A program made the position numbers and the translations under genes. Below the pieces are notes generated by a model. That model had not been told where the DNA came from. It saw only the letters and a program-made list of their open reading frames with translations, and did no database searches. Of a stretch of 24,529 nucleotides of DNA, positions 1 to 8,454 are shown one piece after another. Source of the stretch: an uncultured Muribaculaceae bacterium. GTDB taxonomy: Bacteria; Bacteroidota; Bacteroidia; Bacteroidales; Muribaculaceae. Each line of letters starts with the position of its first letter. Positions within the stretch are counted from its first letter, which is position 1. The stretch covers positions 1 through 24,529 of the forward strand of contig CAJUCW010000045.1 of NCBI GenBank assembly GCA_910585275.1, given 5' to 3'.

Positions 1-123
1 AGATAACACTATACTCCGACATCTTCTCCGTCCACCGGAAAAATCCGCTGACCCGGAATTCTTTTTTAAGCCGAGAAGATTGGAAGAGCATGCACCGCGC
101 GACGTTTATGTCGTCGGTTTTCC

Positions 124-156
124 AAAAAAAAGAGGCGGCCTTCCCGAGGCCGCCTT
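124..156 (-). terminator. Strong leftward intrinsic terminator
   Basis: The arms 133-140 and 148-155 are perfect 8-bp GC-rich complements, extended by a wobble pair, around a 7-nt loop. Read on the minus strand, the hairpin is followed by eight T residues (124-131). On the plus strand there is no T tract. It therefore ends a transcript coming from the right, although no leftward protein gene is visible between it and typA. Confidence 0.85.
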
Positions 157-159
157 AAA

Positions 160-540
160 TTGATCTTGATAATCGCGGAGGTGGGAATATGCGGATGGCT
201 GCGATGTACGGTTCCTCTGTATGGCTTTCTGTCTGCAAACGGCTTCGTGCCGAAGGAGAATGAGAGTCGGGGGAGGCTCGTGTCGCGCCGGCGCCTGAAG
301 TGGTGGCGCCAATCCTCTTCCGCTGGGGTCAGACATTCAATTATTGCATGGGCATAGTGCCCGGTTTCAAATCCTGTTAACGGGCGGAGAAGAGAAAAGA
401 GGTGAGCGAGTCTGCCGATTCCTTTGCCGGAGCTACGGCGGTCGCTGTTGTCTTGCCCGTTGTGATTATATAACGCACATGACGCGGATAAGGTTCATTT
501 AAGCGGCTTTCACGTCATTACGGAGGCACAATATGTAAAG
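160..540 (-). ncRNA. Candidate leftward non-coding RNA (family unknown)
   Basis: The only reason to propose this is positional. The leftward terminator at 124-156 needs a leftward transcript, and the interval up to typA has no credible leftward protein frame. The interval is GC-rich and has short hairpin-forming segments. I compared both strands by eye with remembered core motifs of RNase P RNA, tmRNA, SRP RNA and cobalamin and TPP riboswitches and found no match. No TAnnTTTG promoter faces left here. The 5' limit is therefore arbitrary. Confidence 0.25.
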
Positions 541-558
541 AGTGTGAAAAAAAATTTG

Positions 559-566
559 TAACTTTG
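559..566 (+). promoter_or_regulatory. typA promoter, Bacteroidetes -7 motif
   Basis: The octamer TAACTTTG matches TAnnTTTG and lies 22 nt upstream of the typA ATG, giving a leader of only about 15-18 nt. No clear TTTG -33 element is seen at the usual distance. Confidence 0.7.
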
Positions 567-588
567 CGGCATATTTAGAAGACTATAT

Positions 589-2388
<1,800 letters not shown>

Positions 2389-2410
2389 TTTAACGGCACT
2401 CTCCAGTTTT

Positions 2411-3265
2411 ATGCTACAAAAAGACCTTACCATCAACATAAAAGGACGGCCCATCACCTTCGATACTCCGAAGGTGATGGGCATTGTCAATGTCACGCCC
2501 GACAGTTTTTATTCCGGAAGCCGCACGCAAGGCAGGGATGAAATAAAGGACCGGGTCATGACGCTTGTGGGCGAAGGTGCCGATATCCTCGATTTGGGAG
2601 GGTATTCGTCGCGTCCGGGAGCCGATGACGTTTCTGCGGAAGAGGAATATTCCCGGCTTGCCGCAGGATTGGAGGTGGTGAAGGAGGTGGCACCCGACGT
2701 GCCGGTAAGCATAGATACGTTCAGGGCTGCCGTGGCACGAAAATGCGTCGAGGAATGGGGTGCGGATATCATCAACGATATTTCGGGAGGCACGCTCGAC
2801 CCCGATATGTGGCATACCGTGGCCGACCTGCGTGTGGCCTATGTCTTGATGCATACCCGAGGCACACCGGCCACCATGCAGAGCCTTACGGATTATGCCG
2901 ATGTCACTGCCGACATAATCACTGACCTCGCGAAGAAGGTGTATGAACTTCGAGGCCTCGGGGTGAACGATATTATAATCGACCCCGGGTTTGGGTTCGC
3001 CAAGACGGTGGAGCAGAATTTCCGGTTGCTTGACGAACTGGGAGAGTTCTGCAAGATGGGAATGCCGGTGCTTGCCGGATTGTCGCGAAAGACGATGATA
3101 TGGAAAACCCTCGGAATAACGCCGGGGGAGAGCTTGGACGGCACTATAGCTCTCGATGCCATAGCGCTCGACCGTGGCGCCGATATTGTCCGGGTGCATG
3201 ACGTGGCCCCGGCCGTGGCAACCGCGCGTCTTATGGCGGTTATGAGAAAAGTGAGGGGAATTTAG
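2411..3265 (+). CDS. folP: Dihydropteroate synthase
   Basis: This cytoplasmic enzyme condenses 6-hydroxymethyl-7,8-dihydropterin diphosphate with p-aminobenzoate to form dihydropteroate in folate synthesis; it is the target of sulfonamides. The protein has the DHPS signatures: MGIVNVTPDSF near the N-terminus, DLGGYSSRPGA, SIDTFRA, NDISGG, DPGFGFAKT and the final VRVHDV. I chose the ATG at 2411 (284 residues), because the family begins just before the pterin-site strand. The upstream ATG at 2372 would add 13 residues that are simply the typA end read in another frame. It sits 22 nt after typA. In related genomes the next gene is usually cdaA; here a glycosidase gene intervenes. Confidence 0.95.
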   Translation: MLQKDLTINIKGRPITFDTPKVMGIVNVTPDSFYSGSRTQGRDEIKDRVMTLVGEGADILDLGGYSSRPGADDVSAEEEYSRLAAGLEVVKEVAPDVPVSIDTFRAAVARKCVEEWGADIINDISGGTLDPDMWHTVADLRVAYVLMHTRGTPATMQSLTDYADVTADIITDLAKKVYELRGLGVNDIIIDPGFGFAKTVEQNFRLLDELGEFCKMGMPVLAGLSRKTMIWKTLGITPGESLDGTIALDAIALDRGADIVRVHDVAPAVATARLMAVMRKVRGI

Positions 3266-3436
3266 AGCGCATTCCTTGAAATTTCGTCAGGGGTGTATGG
3301 CTCTGTTTTTTTTGTTTCGATTCGAAATGACTGGGATGTTATAAATATATACCAGATTGATGCATTTAGAAATGTCGTAATTCAAATAGTATATTGTTCG
3401 GTTACATAAAAAAAAGAGCAAAACAGGTTTGTCAGC

Positions 3437-3444
3437 TAATTTTG
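3437..3444 (+). promoter_or_regulatory. GH43 gene promoter, Bacteroidetes -7 motif
   Basis: TAATTTTG matches TAnnTTTG and lies 26 nt upstream of the ATG at 3471, giving a leader of about 20 nt. The 205-bp gap after folP is AT-rich, so the glycosidase gene appears to have its own promoter instead of relying on folP transcription. Confidence 0.65.
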
Positions 3445-3470
3445 CAACATAATTCTAACATCAAAAAATT

Positions 3471-5096
3471 ATGTTTGACCGACGAATCATACAAACGATG
3501 GCGACATTGGCATTTGCCGCGTTGTCTTTGGCTCCGGACTGCAACGCCGAGCCTTCGAAAACTCAAATTGGTAAAGAATCGGGATTCTGCAATCCTGTTA
3601 TCTGGGCCGACGTGCCCGATCCGGATGTAATCCGGGTGGGCGACGATTTTTACATGGTAAGCACCACGATGCATCTTATGCCGGGTTGCCCCGTGATGCA
3701 TTCGCGCGACCTTGTAAACTGGGAGACCATAGGCTACGTTTTCGACAAGCTTGAAGACACTTCCCGCTACAATATGGAAGGTGGAACGGTATATGGGAAA
3801 GGACAGTGGGCCACTTCCATCCGTTACCGCGACGGTCGTTTCTATGTTTTGTTCTCTCCGAACGACGAGCCATATAAGGCATATATATATACAGCCGAGA
3901 ATCCCGCAGGGGAGTGGACTCTCTTGTGCCGCACGAATCATTTCCATGATTCATCGCTTTTGCTTGACGACGATGGCAGGGCGTTCGTGTTCAGCGGAGG
4001 CGGAAATATACATCTCACCGAACTTAAGCCCGACCTTACCGGAATCCTTGAAGGAGGTATCGACAAAAATGTAATATTCCCCGACGACACGGAAACGGGT
4101 CTTCATGAAGGAAGCCGTGTGATAAAGCACAACGGAAAGTATTATGCATTCGTCATATCCTGGCCTGCCGGGAAACCTCGCCGACAGCTATGCTACAGGG
4201 CCGACAACATAGAGGGGCCTTACGAAAAATGTGTGGTGCTCGAGTCCGAATTCGGCGGCTTTCCGTATGTGGGCCAGGGGTGTCTGGTTGACGATGCCGA
4301 CGGCAACTGGTGGGGTATGATTTTTCAAGACCGCGGCGGCGTGGGCCGTGTGCTCACGTTGAACCCGTGTACGTGGAAAAACGGTTGGCCTATGCTTGGC
4401 GACAGCGAAGGGAAAGTGCCGTTGCGTGTGAATAAAAAGATTGTGCCTTGCAGCGGAGACGGCGTTTTGGCGTCTGATGAATTTTCGGACGGAAAGAAAT
4501 CCATTCTTTGGCAATGGAACCATAATCCTGAAAACGCTTCGTGGTCGCTTACGGAGCGTCCCGGCTATCTGCGCCTTTCCACATCCAAAGTGGTGAAAGA
4601 TGTTTTCCACGCTCCCAACACTATATCCCAGCGTATGGTCGGTCCTAAAAGCGAGGCAGCCATAAGGATGGATGTGAGCAAAATGAAACAGGGAGATGTG
4701 GCGGGCATTTCTGCATTCAACGGCGATTCAGGGATGCTTTCGGTTGTGGCTGATAAAGATGGCAAATGGATAGTTGCCTCTACCTCTTCCGTGGCATTTG
4801 GCGATAAAAACAAAGAAATAACAGGAGTGACGGATAATGAGATGGCCCGAGTGCCTTTGAAAGGAGATGTGGTCCATTTCAAGGTCGCCGCCGATTTCAA
4901 TCCCGGCGAAGATATGGCTGATTTTTATTATAGTCTTGACGGCAAGAATTGGACTCCAATCGGAGAACGGTTTAAAATGCGATTCGATTTCACAAGGTTT
5001 TTTATGGGTACGCGTTTTGCAATCTATAATTATGCAACCGAGTCATTGGGAGGCATGGTAGATATCGACTGGTTTCGTGCCGGCGTAATCGATTGA
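3471..5096 (+). CDS. Secreted glycoside hydrolase family 43 enzyme (xylosidase/arabinofuranosidase type)
   Basis: It likely removes xylosyl or arabinosyl side groups from plant glycans in the periplasm or at the cell surface; the exact substrate cannot be read from the sequence. The 541-residue protein has an N-terminal signal peptide, with a probable cut after the CNA at residues 24-26. The five-bladed propeller spans about 38-330. The expected GH43 triad is present: Asp50 in VPDPD as the base, Asp160 in FHDSS as the pKa modulator, and Glu213 in LHEGS as the acid. Residues about 350-541 form a C-terminal beta-sandwich as in GH43 beta-xylosidases (PF17851-like). There is no adjacent SusC/SusD pair or regulator, so it is an orphan outside a polysaccharide-utilisation locus. 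It sits between folP and cdaA, which are commonly adjacent. Confidence 0.9.
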   Translation: MFDRRIIQTMATLAFAALSLAPDCNAEPSKTQIGKESGFCNPVIWADVPDPDVIRVGDDFYMVSTTMHLMPGCPVMHSRDLVNWETIGYVFDKLEDTSRYNMEGGTVYGKGQWATSIRYRDGRFYVLFSPNDEPYKAYIYTAENPAGEWTLLCRTNHFHDSSLLLDDDGRAFVFSGGGNIHLTELKPDLTGILEGGIDKNVIFPDDTETGLHEGSRVIKHNGKYYAFVISWPAGKPRRQLCYRADNIEGPYEKCVVLESEFGGFPYVGQGCLVDDADGNWWGMIFQDRGGVGRVLTLNPCTWKNGWPMLGDSEGKVPLRVNKKIVPCSGDGVLASDEFSDGKKSILWQWNHNPENASWSLTERPGYLRLSTSKVVKDVFHAPNTISQRMVGPKSEAAIRMDVSKMKQGDVAGISAFNGDSGMLSVVADKDGKWIVASTSSVAFGDKNKEITGVTDNEMARVPLKGDVVHFKVAADFNPGEDMADFYYSLDGKNWTPIGERFKMRFDFTRFFMGTRFAIYNYATESLGGMVDIDWFRAGVID

Positions 5097-5218
5097 AAAA
5101 TAAAAGTAAAGAAAATCCGGGGGACGCTTTGCGTTGTTTCAGGATGTTGGCTTATAGAATTCATTGGCAAAATAGGCTTTTATTTCTGGGAGGCATCTGA
5201 AATATAATCGTTCAATCT

Positions 5219-5250
5219 CTTGATATAATGCCGGAGAATGGTTAATTTTG
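5219..5250 (+). promoter_or_regulatory. cdaA promoter (-33 and -7 elements)
   Basis: CTTG at 5219-5222 is followed after 20 nt by TAATTTTG at 5243-5250, the spacing expected for Bacteroidetes housekeeping promoters. The predicted transcript begins near 5255-5258, at the foot of the hairpin at 5259-5300. cdaA is thus expressed independently of the GH43 gene. Confidence 0.7.
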
Positions 5251-5258
5251 CAATGGGT

Positions 5259-5300
5259 AACAATCCGGGTGATTCAACGGCGAATTCACTCCGGATTGTT
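5259..5300 (+). promoter_or_regulatory. Strong 5'-terminal hairpin in the cdaA leader
   Basis: The outer arms AACAATCCGG (5259-5268) and CCGGATTGTT (5291-5300) are perfect complements. The stem continues with GTGATTC (5269-5275) against GAATTCAC (5282-5289), interrupted by two single-base bulges, and is closed by a 6-nt loop. This gives about 17 pairs. No T tract follows, so it is not a standard terminator. Its place at the predicted mRNA 5' end suggests a role in mRNA stability, or an operator-like palindrome; that is inference. Confidence 0.7.
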
Positions 5301-5339
5301 ACGTTGAAATAAGGATAGCCTAATTAACAGGGAATTGAA

Positions 5340-6110
5340 ATGATAAGTCTGGGAGTAAAAGATATAATAGACATATTGATAATAGCGTTGCTGCTGTTTT
5401 ACGTCTATAAGCTGATGAGAAACAGCGGCACGCTGAGTCTGTTTTACGGTGTGCTCGTATTCTTTGCCATCTGGGTGCTGGCCTCGGAGATTTTCGACAT
5501 GCGTCTCACCGGGACGATTCTCGATAAATTTATGAGCATCGGGCTTATCATTCTTGTGATTTTGTTCCAGGACCAGATAAAGCGTTTCCTGATAGACATC
5601 GGTTCGAAGGGGAAGTTGCGCTATTTCAAGAGGCTTTTCCGGCATGAAGCCAGCGGTGAAGTGGAGCATTCGAGGGTGATGGCGGTGGTATATGCCTGCA
5701 TGAGCATGAGCAAATCGAAAACGGGGGCTCTTATCGTGTTTCAGAGGAAGATGCCTCTTGCCGACTACGAGAAAACCGGCGACATCATCGACGCCGACAT
5801 CAATGTGCGTCTTATAGAGAATATTTTTTTCAAGAATTCGCCTCTCCACGACGGGGCTATGATAATTGCCGGCCAACGCATAAAATCCGTGGGGTGTATT
5901 CTCCCCGTGAGCCATGATATGGACATCCCCAAGAATCTCGGTCTGCGCCACAGGGCAGCGCTCGGCATGAGCCAGGTGACTGACGCTGTGTGCGTGATTG
6001 TCAGCGAGGAGACGGGAGGCATATCCGTGGCGAAAGACGGCGCGTTGAGCGTAAAGGTCAGCACCGCCGATCTGGAGCATATCCTATCGTCGGCGCTGGT
6101 GGGGGATTAG
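5340..6110 (+). CDS. cdaA: Membrane diadenylate cyclase CdaA
   Basis: It makes cyclic di-AMP from two ATP molecules; the messenger controls potassium and osmolyte transport and envelope homeostasis in bacteria that have it. The 256-residue protein has three N-terminal membrane helices (about 10-25, 33-52 and 64-78), a short linker and a cytoplasmic DAC domain. The catalytic DGA (171-173, within LHDGAM) and RHR (203-205) motifs are both intact, so it should be active. No cdaR (YbbR) or glmM partner lies beside it, unlike the Firmicutes operon. It has its own promoter and a prominent leader hairpin. It converges on rsgA with only 40 bp between the stops. Confidence 0.95.
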   Translation: MISLGVKDIIDILIIALLLFYVYKLMRNSGTLSLFYGVLVFFAIWVLASEIFDMRLTGTILDKFMSIGLIILVILFQDQIKRFLIDIGSKGKLRYFKRLFRHEASGEVEHSRVMAVVYACMSMSKSKTGALIVFQRKMPLADYEKTGDIIDADINVRLIENIFFKNSPLHDGAMIIAGQRIKSVGCILPVSHDMDIPKNLGLRHRAALGMSQVTDAVCVIVSEETGGISVAKDGALSVKVSTADLEHILSSALVGD

Positions 6111-6113
6111 CTG

Positions 6114-6137
6114 TTAGTCATTTAGTCATTTAGTCGT
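6114..6137. repeat. Three tandem 8-bp units between cdaA and rsgA
   Basis: TTAGTCAT occurs twice in a row, followed by a third copy differing at one base (TTAGTCGT). This short array fills most of the 40-bp gap between two converging genes. No terminator hairpin is visible in the gap. A slippage-prone microsatellite is the simplest reading. Confidence 0.8.
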
Positions 6138-6150
6138 TAGCCGGGAGGGG

Positions 6151-7140
6151 TCAGAAGGGTTTGCGGTATTTGTCGGCACCTTCCTTTTCCGAGGCTTCCT
6201 CAAGGATTGACAGATAGGAGGCATAGCGGCTTTCGGAAATGAAATGCTCTTCGACCGCCGGAATCACCGCACATCCGGGTTCTCCGATGTGTTTACAATC
6301 GCCGTAGCGGCAATCTCTTGAAAATTTGAAAATCTCCGGGAAGTAATGTCCCACTTCCTCGGGTTCGAAATCGATTGTTCCGAATCCCCGTATTCCGGGA
6401 ATGTCGATGATTTCACCCCCTTCGGGCAGCGAGACCATCTCCGAGAAAGTTGTGGTGTGCGTGCCGGTGTGGTGAATGTCGGAGATTTCTCCGGTCTTTA
6501 GTCCGGCTCCGGGCGCAAGGGCGTTGATCAGCGACGACTTCCCGACTCCACTGTTGCCCGCGAGGAGGGTTATTTTCCCTTTTACGAAATCCGCAAGATT
6601 ATCCATACCTTCGCCTGTCGCGGCCGACACCGATAAGACGGGATAGCCTATGGATTTATAAAGGTTGGCTATTACTTCCGCGAGGGTGTGGTCGTCGTCG
6701 TCCCACGTGTCCATTTTGTTCAACACGAGAGCGGCGGCAACGGAATAAGCTTCGGCTGTGGCAAGGAAGCGGTCGATGAAAGTGGTGGGAGTGAAAGGGT
6801 CGTGCAATGTTGCCACGAGAATGGCAAGATCAAGGTTGGAGGCGAGTATGTGGCTTTCTTTCGAAAGGTTTGACGCACGCCTGATGATATAGTTCTTGCG
6901 TGGGGAGATGGCCGTGATATAGTCGGCATCATCGGCAGCTTTCGACACGGTCACGATGTCGCCCACGGCCACCGGATTTGTGGTCCTGATTCCTTTGATT
7001 CTGAAATTGCCCTTGATGCGGCAGTTGAGTATCTCCCCCCGGTCCATTCTGACGGAGTAGGAACTGCCCGTGTTTTTCACCACTCTCCCTTCGCCGAGGC
7101 ATGTAGGGGCGGGCGCCTGGTTGCTTTTCTTTTTGCTCAT
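6151..7140 (-). CDS. rsgA: Small ribosomal subunit biogenesis GTPase RsgA
   Basis: A cytoplasmic, circularly permuted GTPase that checks late maturation of the 30S decoding centre. The 329-residue protein has an N-terminal OB fold (about 17-80). The G motifs follow in the permuted order: NKMD (141-144) first, then the P-loop GNSGVGKSS (195-203), then DIPG (246-249). The C-terminal zinc-binding set is Cys277, Cys282, His284 and Cys290. All key residues are present. The N-terminus carries about 15 residues, lysine- and proline-rich, before the OB fold. The -7 promoter motif ends only 4 nt before the ATG, so the mRNA may lack a leader. Confidence 0.95.
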   Translation of the reverse strand: MSKKKSNQAPAPTCLGEGRVVKNTGSSYSVRMDRGEILNCRIKGNFRIKGIRTTNPVAVGDIVTVSKAADDADYITAISPRKNYIIRRASNLSKESHILASNLDLAILVATLHDPFTPTTFIDRFLATAEAYSVAAALVLNKMDTWDDDDHTLAEVIANLYKSIGYPVLSVSAATGEGMDNLADFVKGKITLLAGNSGVGKSSLINALAPGAGLKTGEISDIHHTGTHTTTFSEMVSLPEGGEIIDIPGIRGFGTIDFEPEEVGHYFPEIFKFSRDCRYGDCKHIGEPGCAVIPAVEEHFISESRYASYLSILEEASEKEGADKYRKPF

Positions 7141-7144
7141 GCTG

Positions 7145-7152
7145 CAAAATTA
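7145..7152 (-). promoter_or_regulatory. rsgA promoter abutting the start codon
   Basis: On the minus strand TAATTTTG is followed by four bases and then the rsgA ATG. A possible TTTG lies 23 nt further upstream (7176-7179). With transcription starting several bases after this box, the first nucleotide would be at or next to the A of the ATG. Confidence 0.6.
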
Positions 7153-7324
7153 ATTATTTGGAATCATATTATTAACAAAAAGGGGCGACGATTGTTAAAA
7201 AATATAGGAAGAGCGGTAGGCATATTTATTCTGTTTTGGTTGGAATGTAACGGTTGAATATGTATAAAATGATGAAAAATAACGAATTTTATGTCTGAAT
7301 GCAGTATGGTTCGATTATTTTTCG

Positions 7325-7332
7325 TAAATTTG
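7325..7332 (+). promoter_or_regulatory. Winged-helix gene promoter, Bacteroidetes -7 motif
   Basis: TAAATTTG matches TAnnTTTG. It lies 110 nt upstream of the ATG at 7443, leaving a leader of about 105 nt that is A-rich near the start codon. No matching -33 element is evident. Confidence 0.6.
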
Positions 7333-7442
7333 CACTTTCAATATTCTGTAAAAGCAATTTGACATTGTTCCCATTTCTATCAAGGATGGATGAAACAAAG
7401 TGAAAAAAATAGAAAGTTTAACACTAATAAAAATTGAAAGAG

Positions 7443-7649
7443 ATGAACATCGAATCAATTGGCACTTGGGCCGGAGAGGTCTATAAGGCGCTTGAGAATT
7501 CAGACACCCGTATGCTTGGCTTGAAGCTTGTGAAGAAAGCCACCAAGCTTAAGAAAGACGAAATCATGGCAGCTCTTGGCTGGCTTGGCCGTGAAGGCAA
7601 GATTGTGATTTCGCAGAATGATGAAGACGTAGTCATCACTCTCGTGTGA
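7443..7649 (+). CDS. Small winged-helix domain protein (DUF2582/PF10771-like)
   Basis: The 68-residue protein consists of one winged-helix fold: helices around residues 5-17, 22-32 and 36-48, then a two-strand wing with KIVISQ and VVITLV. It resembles the short Bacteroidetes family DUF2582, whose molecular role is not established; DNA binding is assumed from the fold. The ATG at 7443 is preferred over a TTG three codons upstream. The gene is monocistronic, with its own promoter and a terminator 72 nt downstream. Confidence 0.8.
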   Translation: MNIESIGTWAGEVYKALENSDTRMLGLKLVKKATKLKKDEIMAALGWLGREGKIVISQNDEDVVITLV

Positions 7650-7720
7650 TTTGTAGAAATTCGGACGTAATAATCCTCCCGTCATGTGGTAGGATACTTC
7701 GTCACGGTGATTGCAGAAAT

Positions 7721-7753
7721 AAAAAGGATTGGCCTCACGGTCAATCCTTTTTT
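7721..7753. terminator. Bidirectional terminator between converging genes
   Basis: AAAAAGGATTG and CAATCCTTTTT form an 11-bp stem around a short GC-containing loop, with A and T runs on the two sides. It works for the winged-helix gene on the plus strand. On the minus strand it serves the TonB-C gene, whose stop lies about 48 nt away. Confidence 0.85.
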
Positions 7754-7801
7754 CTGTGCTAAAAATCAAAACTATTCAATATACTGTTTGTTCTTGTTGT
7801 C

Positions 7802-8254
7802 TCATTTTCTGAAAGGGACGGCACATATTACCCTTACGGGCACGGGCTGTCCTGATATTTTGCCCGGCGACCACGACGGCATTTTTGAAATAATCCTGAT
7901 GGCCTCGCGGTTGAGCGAAGGCTCCACGCCTCGAAGCACCGTTATGTTGCTTACGGAGCCGTCTGTGTTGACTACAAAGGAATACGTAACCCTTCCTTCC
8001 ACACCGCGGGCGTATGCCTCTGCGGGATATCTCCGGTGCTGATTGATATAGTTTATCATGGATGGTCTTCCCCCGGGGAATTCGGGCTTCACCTCTACGT
8101 AGTCAAACTCAAAAACCTCTTTATATGTTCTCGTGCCATCGGCGTTCACACCTGAGGAGACCCGGCAGGTCTGTGCCTTGGAGTTGAAACCTTGTGGAAA
8201 GATAAGGAATGCTCCGGTTAAGAAGAGAATGGCTTTTACCTTCATAATGAACAT
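7802..8254 (-). CDS. Secreted TonB C-terminal domain protein
   Basis: This 150-residue protein has a signal peptide (hydrophobic 7-20, probable cut after the SKA at 25-27) and then a TonB C-terminal domain over about residues 57-148. The family pattern is visible: RYPAEA, GVEGRV, DGSVSN, EAIR and MPSWSPG. Classical TonB proteins have an N-terminal membrane anchor and a long proline-rich linker to span the periplasm; both are missing. It therefore probably cannot transduce energy from ExbBD in the usual way. It may be a free periplasmic domain that binds outer-membrane receptors. The alternative start at the fourth codon (8245) is equally possible. It is divergent from porQ. Confidence 0.85.
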   Translation of the reverse strand: MFIMKVKAILFLTGAFLIFPQGFNSKAQTCRVSSGVNADGTRTYKEVFEFDYVEVKPEFPGGRPSMINYINQHRRYPAEAYARGVEGRVTYSFVVNTDGSVSNITVLRGVEPSLNREAIRIISKMPSWSPGKISGQPVPVRVICAVPFRK

Positions 8255-8273
8255 CTGGTGAGTTTTTACGTTG

Positions 8274-8305
8274 CAAATATACTTCCATAGCCTGATTTAT
8301 GCAAA
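8274..8305 (-). promoter_or_regulatory. TonB-C gene promoter (-33 and -7 elements)
   Basis: On the minus strand TTTG (8302-8305) is followed after 20 nt by TATATTTG (8274-8281), an exact fit to the Bacteroidetes promoter. The leader is about 15 nt. Confidence 0.75.
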
Positions 8306-8454
8306 TGAAACGACATAAGAATTAACTTATTTAAAATTGTTTTGCATTTATTCACATTTAGAGCGTGTTTCTAAAAATTTCAGGGTCGGAGGGGCGGCGG
8401 TTATAAACGGCTATTGCCACAATAGACAGGGGATGTTGTCGTTATTTATTACAG

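Larger units (their letters stand above)
1..588. other. Left-edge region without a convincing protein gene
   Basis: This stretch precedes typA and holds a strong leftward terminator (124-156) and the typA promoter (559-566). No reading frame in it looks like a protein: the longest ones run through the terminator hairpin or are short and arginine/proline-rich. At the very edge, a leftward ATG at 22 preceded by a GGAGA-like sequence could start a gene that leaves the window. Alternatively, a rightward open frame from position 3 to a TAA near 158 could be a gene tail. Neither can be judged from so few codons. The part between 160 and 540 is GC-rich and contains small self-complementary segments, for example around 240-252 and 349-361. 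Confidence 0.6.
7141..7442. other. Divergent rsgA / winged-helix intergenic region
   Basis: The 302-bp AT-rich gap holds two divergent promoters, at 7145-7152 (leftward) and 7325-7332 (rightward). No further gene is visible. The rightward gene has a leader of about 100 nt. Confidence 0.7.

Noticed and set aside
106..336. Leftward 76-residue open frame
   Set aside because: It reads through the terminator hairpin and its T tract, is Pro/Arg-rich and has no recognisable fold.
360..386. tRNA T-arm-like sequence (GGTTTCAAATCC)
   Set aside because: The flanking bases do not pair as a T stem and no acceptor or anticodon arm can be built.
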